Assembly: GCF_000186345.1 (NCBI RefSeq)
Contig: NC_014962.1
Location: 1,922,001-1,986,000, forward strand
Direction: 5' to 3'
Origin: Isosphaera pallida ATCC 43644
GTDB lineage: Bacteria; Planctomycetota; Planctomycetia; Isosphaerales; Isosphaeraceae
DNA: 64,000 nt
The translations under genes and the position numbers were made by a program. The notes beneath the pieces are model-generated. The model was given only the letters and a program-made list of their open reading frames with translations, made no database searches and was not told the DNA's origin. Of this stretch, positions 62,233-64,000 are shown piece by piece. Numbering within the stretch: position 1 is the first letter of the stretch; each line of letters opens with the position of its first letter.

Positions 62233-63528
62233 ATGAATGCGTCGTCGGATTCGGGAGATTCGGGTTCGTTGGTGGCAGGACTGAGGTGCCGCTTGTGCGG
62301 CACTCTGTATCCAGCCCGCCCCATCAACTTCTGCCCCGAGGACTTCGGCCCGCTGGAGGTCGATTACCATCACGACGCGGTGGCTCGCACCTTCAACCGC
62401 GCGGCGATTGCTTCCCGTCCCCGCACCATGTGGCGCTATCGGGAACTCCTCCCGTTGGACGGCCCGCCGACCGTGGGCACCCAGGTTGGTTGCACCCCTC
62501 TGGTTCGAGCCGACCGTCTGGCCAAGGTCCTGGGGGTCTCTGAGCTTTACATCAAAAACGACGCGGTCAACCATCCCACCCTCTCTTTCAAAGATCGAGT
62601 GGTCGCCGTGGCGCTCTCCAAGGCGGTCGAGTTCGGCTTCAAGACCGTCGGCTGCGCCTCGACCGGCAACCTCGCCGGCTCAGTGGCGGCCAACGCCGCG
62701 GCTGCTGGGTTGGAAGCATATGTGTTGATCCCCGACAACCTGGAAGCCGGAAAAATCCTCGGGGCCACCGTCTACGGTGCCAAGGTGATCGCCGTTTCGG
62801 GGAACTATGACCAGGTCAACCGTCTTTGTTCCCAGATCGCCTTCAAATACGGCTGGGGCCTGGTGAATGTCAACCTGCGTCCCTTCTACGCCGAAGGCTC
62901 CAAGACGATGGGCTTCGAGATCGCCGAAGACCTGGGTTGGTGTGCGCCGGATCATGTGGTCGCGCCCATGGCCGGTGGCAGCCTCATCGGCAAGATTTAC
63001 AAGGCGTTCAAGGAACTGGAAAAGCATGGGCTAATTGGACCGGTCAGCACGCGGATGTATGGCGCTCAGGCGTCGGGCTGCAACCCAATCGCCGCGTTGG
63101 TGAAGTCGGGCGGCAAGCGGATTAAACCGGTTCGCCACCCCAACACCATCGCCAAGAGCCTTGCGATTGGCGACCCCGCCGACGGCGACTTCGCCGCGTC
63201 GCTGATTCACGCCACTGGGGGCTGGAGCGAGGATGTCAGCGACGAGGAAATTGTCGCCGGGATGCGGCTGCTGGCCCAAACCGAAGGGATCTTCGCCGAA
63301 ACCGCCGGCGGCGTTACCGTCGCGGCCGCACGGCGTCTGATCCAAGACGGCAAGATCGACCGCGACGGCTCGACCGTGCTTTGCATCACCGGCAACGGTC
63401 TCAAAACCCAAGAAGCGCTGATCGATCACGTGGCCCGTCCCCAGGTCATCCCGCCCAACCTCGCCGCCTTCGAGGAACTGGTTGGTCTGGCACCCGTTGA
63501 TTCGGCCGGCTTGGTCGCTGCCTCTTAA
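62233..63528 (+). CDS. Threonine synthase-like PLP enzyme
   Basis: This 431-residue PLP-dependent enzyme of the threonine synthase/cysteine synthase fold has an N-terminal zinc-ribbon-like stretch CRLCGTLYPARPINFC (about 18-33). The PLP lysine lies in LSFKDR (about 120), the phosphate loop is STGNLAGSVA (about 145) and the C-terminal domain has ETAGGVTVAAA and CITGNGLK. In E. coli ThrC the substrate is phosphohomoserine, but related enzymes make cysteine from O-phosphoserine. The SAM riboswitch upstream and a MoaD/ThiS gene downstream fit a sulfur role. ATG 62233 lies in a purine-rich context; the frame is open upstream but overlaps the riboswitch leader. Confidence 0.82.
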   Translation: MNASSDSGDSGSLVAGLRCRLCGTLYPARPINFCPEDFGPLEVDYHHDAVARTFNRAAIASRPRTMWRYRELLPLDGPPTVGTQVGCTPLVRADRLAKVLGVSELYIKNDAVNHPTLSFKDRVVAVALSKAVEFGFKTVGCASTGNLAGSVAANAAAAGLEAYVLIPDNLEAGKILGATVYGAKVIAVSGNYDQVNRLCSQIAFKYGWGLVNVNLRPFYAEGSKTMGFEIAEDLGWCAPDHVVAPMAGGSLIGKIYKAFKELEKHGLIGPVSTRMYGAQASGCNPIAALVKSGGKRIKPVRHPNTIAKSLAIGDPADGDFAASLIHATGGWSEDVSDEEIVAGMRLLAQTEGIFAETAGGVTVAAARRLIQDGKIDRDGSTVLCITGNGLKTQEALIDHVARPQVIPPNLAAFEELVGLAPVDSAGLVAAS

Positions 63529-63699
63529 CTCCTGAGTTCCTTTCCCAGTCGGCCCCCGATTTGACACCCTGAGCTCGATCCCAACCTCCCTCAACCGCCG
63601 CGCTGGGTCGCCCCATTCGATTTCTGATTTGGACGGCAGCGCGGCATCGAGCGCCCCATTTCTGGCTTTTCCCCCATCAAAACCTTGAGAGTTCCCAAT

Positions 63700-63972
63700 A
63701 TGGCAACTGTTCGGATTCCCCCAATGCTGCGAGCCCAGACCGGCGGCAAGGATACCCTGGAGGTCCCTGGCGGCACCGTCGCCGAGGTCCTCGCACGGGT
63801 CGCGGCCGATCATCCCGACTTGGGCGAACGAATGTACAAAAATGGAGAACTTCAACGTTTTTTGAACATTTACCTCAACGACGAGGATGTTCGTTACCTC
63901 GACCATGAGCTCAACGAGCCGGTCAAGGAGACCGACGAAATCGCCATCATTCCCAACGTGGCTGGCGGTTGA
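63700..63972 (+). CDS. MoaD/ThiS-family sulfur-carrier protein ending in Gly-Gly
   Basis: This 90-residue beta-grasp protein carries the MoaD/ThiS pattern VRIPPMLRAQTGGKDTLEV (strand pair), VAEVLARVAADHP (helix), and DVRYLDHELNEPVKETDEIAIIPNVAGG (quoted by VRYLDHELNEP and IAIIPNVAGG). It ends exactly at GG, the form that can be adenylated and thiocarboxylated without processing. Pairing with a PLP synthase resembles the CysO/CysM system. ATG 63700 is used because homology starts there. The gene lies 171 bases downstream of the synthase gene, and further partners may follow outside the window. Confidence 0.88.
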   Translation: MATVRIPPMLRAQTGGKDTLEVPGGTVAEVLARVAADHPDLGERMYKNGELQRFLNIYLNDEDVRYLDHELNEPVKETDEIAIIPNVAGG

Positions 63973-64000
63973 TTTCAACCGCGTCCGCTCGTCGCCTTCG

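Overview
The window looks like chromosomal DNA of a planctomycete, most likely an Isosphaera-like member of the Isosphaeraceae. The evidence is high GC content, a DUF1559 prepilin-type protein, a PVC-type HEAT/haem-binding (CxxCH) protein, an S46 peptidase, and frequent GTG/TTG starts next to GGGAGG-type ribosome sites. The genus is an inference; no rRNA is present to fix it.

Layout. 1-3900: end of a DUF4914-like gene (minus), tRNA-Pro(CGG) with its own promoter and terminator, then a LpxL-like acyltransferase and a SAM methyltransferase. 4000-9020: a small leucine-rich-repeat protein (minus), then a four-gene ubiquitin-like conjugation set in the order Ubl (C-terminal GGL), E2, E1 and JAB/JAMM protease. 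The protease carries two predicted membrane helices flanking a coiled coil. 9420-17597: a four-gene overlapping operon of an MMPL/RND exporter, a lipoprotein, an ABC ATPase with degenerate motifs, and a double-length FbpB-like permease. 18028-25986: the PVC haem protein, a winged-helix protein, a PrpB-like lyase, a PfkB kinase and Fpg (minus). 26439-32047: the prepilin-like protein, a 29-residue basic protein, a LipB homologue lacking both catalytic residues, LipA, and a TPR protein. 32356-38607 (minus): a degenerate ABC exporter, an ABC-2 permease, a metal P-type ATPase and a nitrilase-family amidase. 39015-41867: a large ATPase that seems to fuse an ORC/STAND-like NTPase to the end of an SF1 helicase. 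42118-50269 (minus): a PanF-like symporter with its DUF997 partner, a TIM-barrel epimerase-like protein and a 1516-residue secreted protein. 50570-55543 (minus): FliA, FlhF and FlhA. 56097-63972: a DtxR-family regulator, a DUF427 protein, an S46 peptidase, an EamA transporter, and a SAM-I riboswitch leader ahead of a threonine-synthase-like gene and a MoaD/ThiS protein ending in GG.

Two themes stand out. Beta-grasp proteins ending in or near GG occur twice: one within a complete conjugation and deconjugation set, the other next to a PLP enzyme under apparent SAM control, which suggests sulfur transfer. Also, several proteins keep their fold but have lost catalytic signatures (two ABC ATPases and LipB). 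The ubiquitin-like operon is the best candidate for an undescribed system. Ubl-E2-E1-JAB operons are known from comparative genomics and from the Bil anti-phage systems, but a double-membrane-anchored JAB and a single-residue tail after GG make this version worth study.
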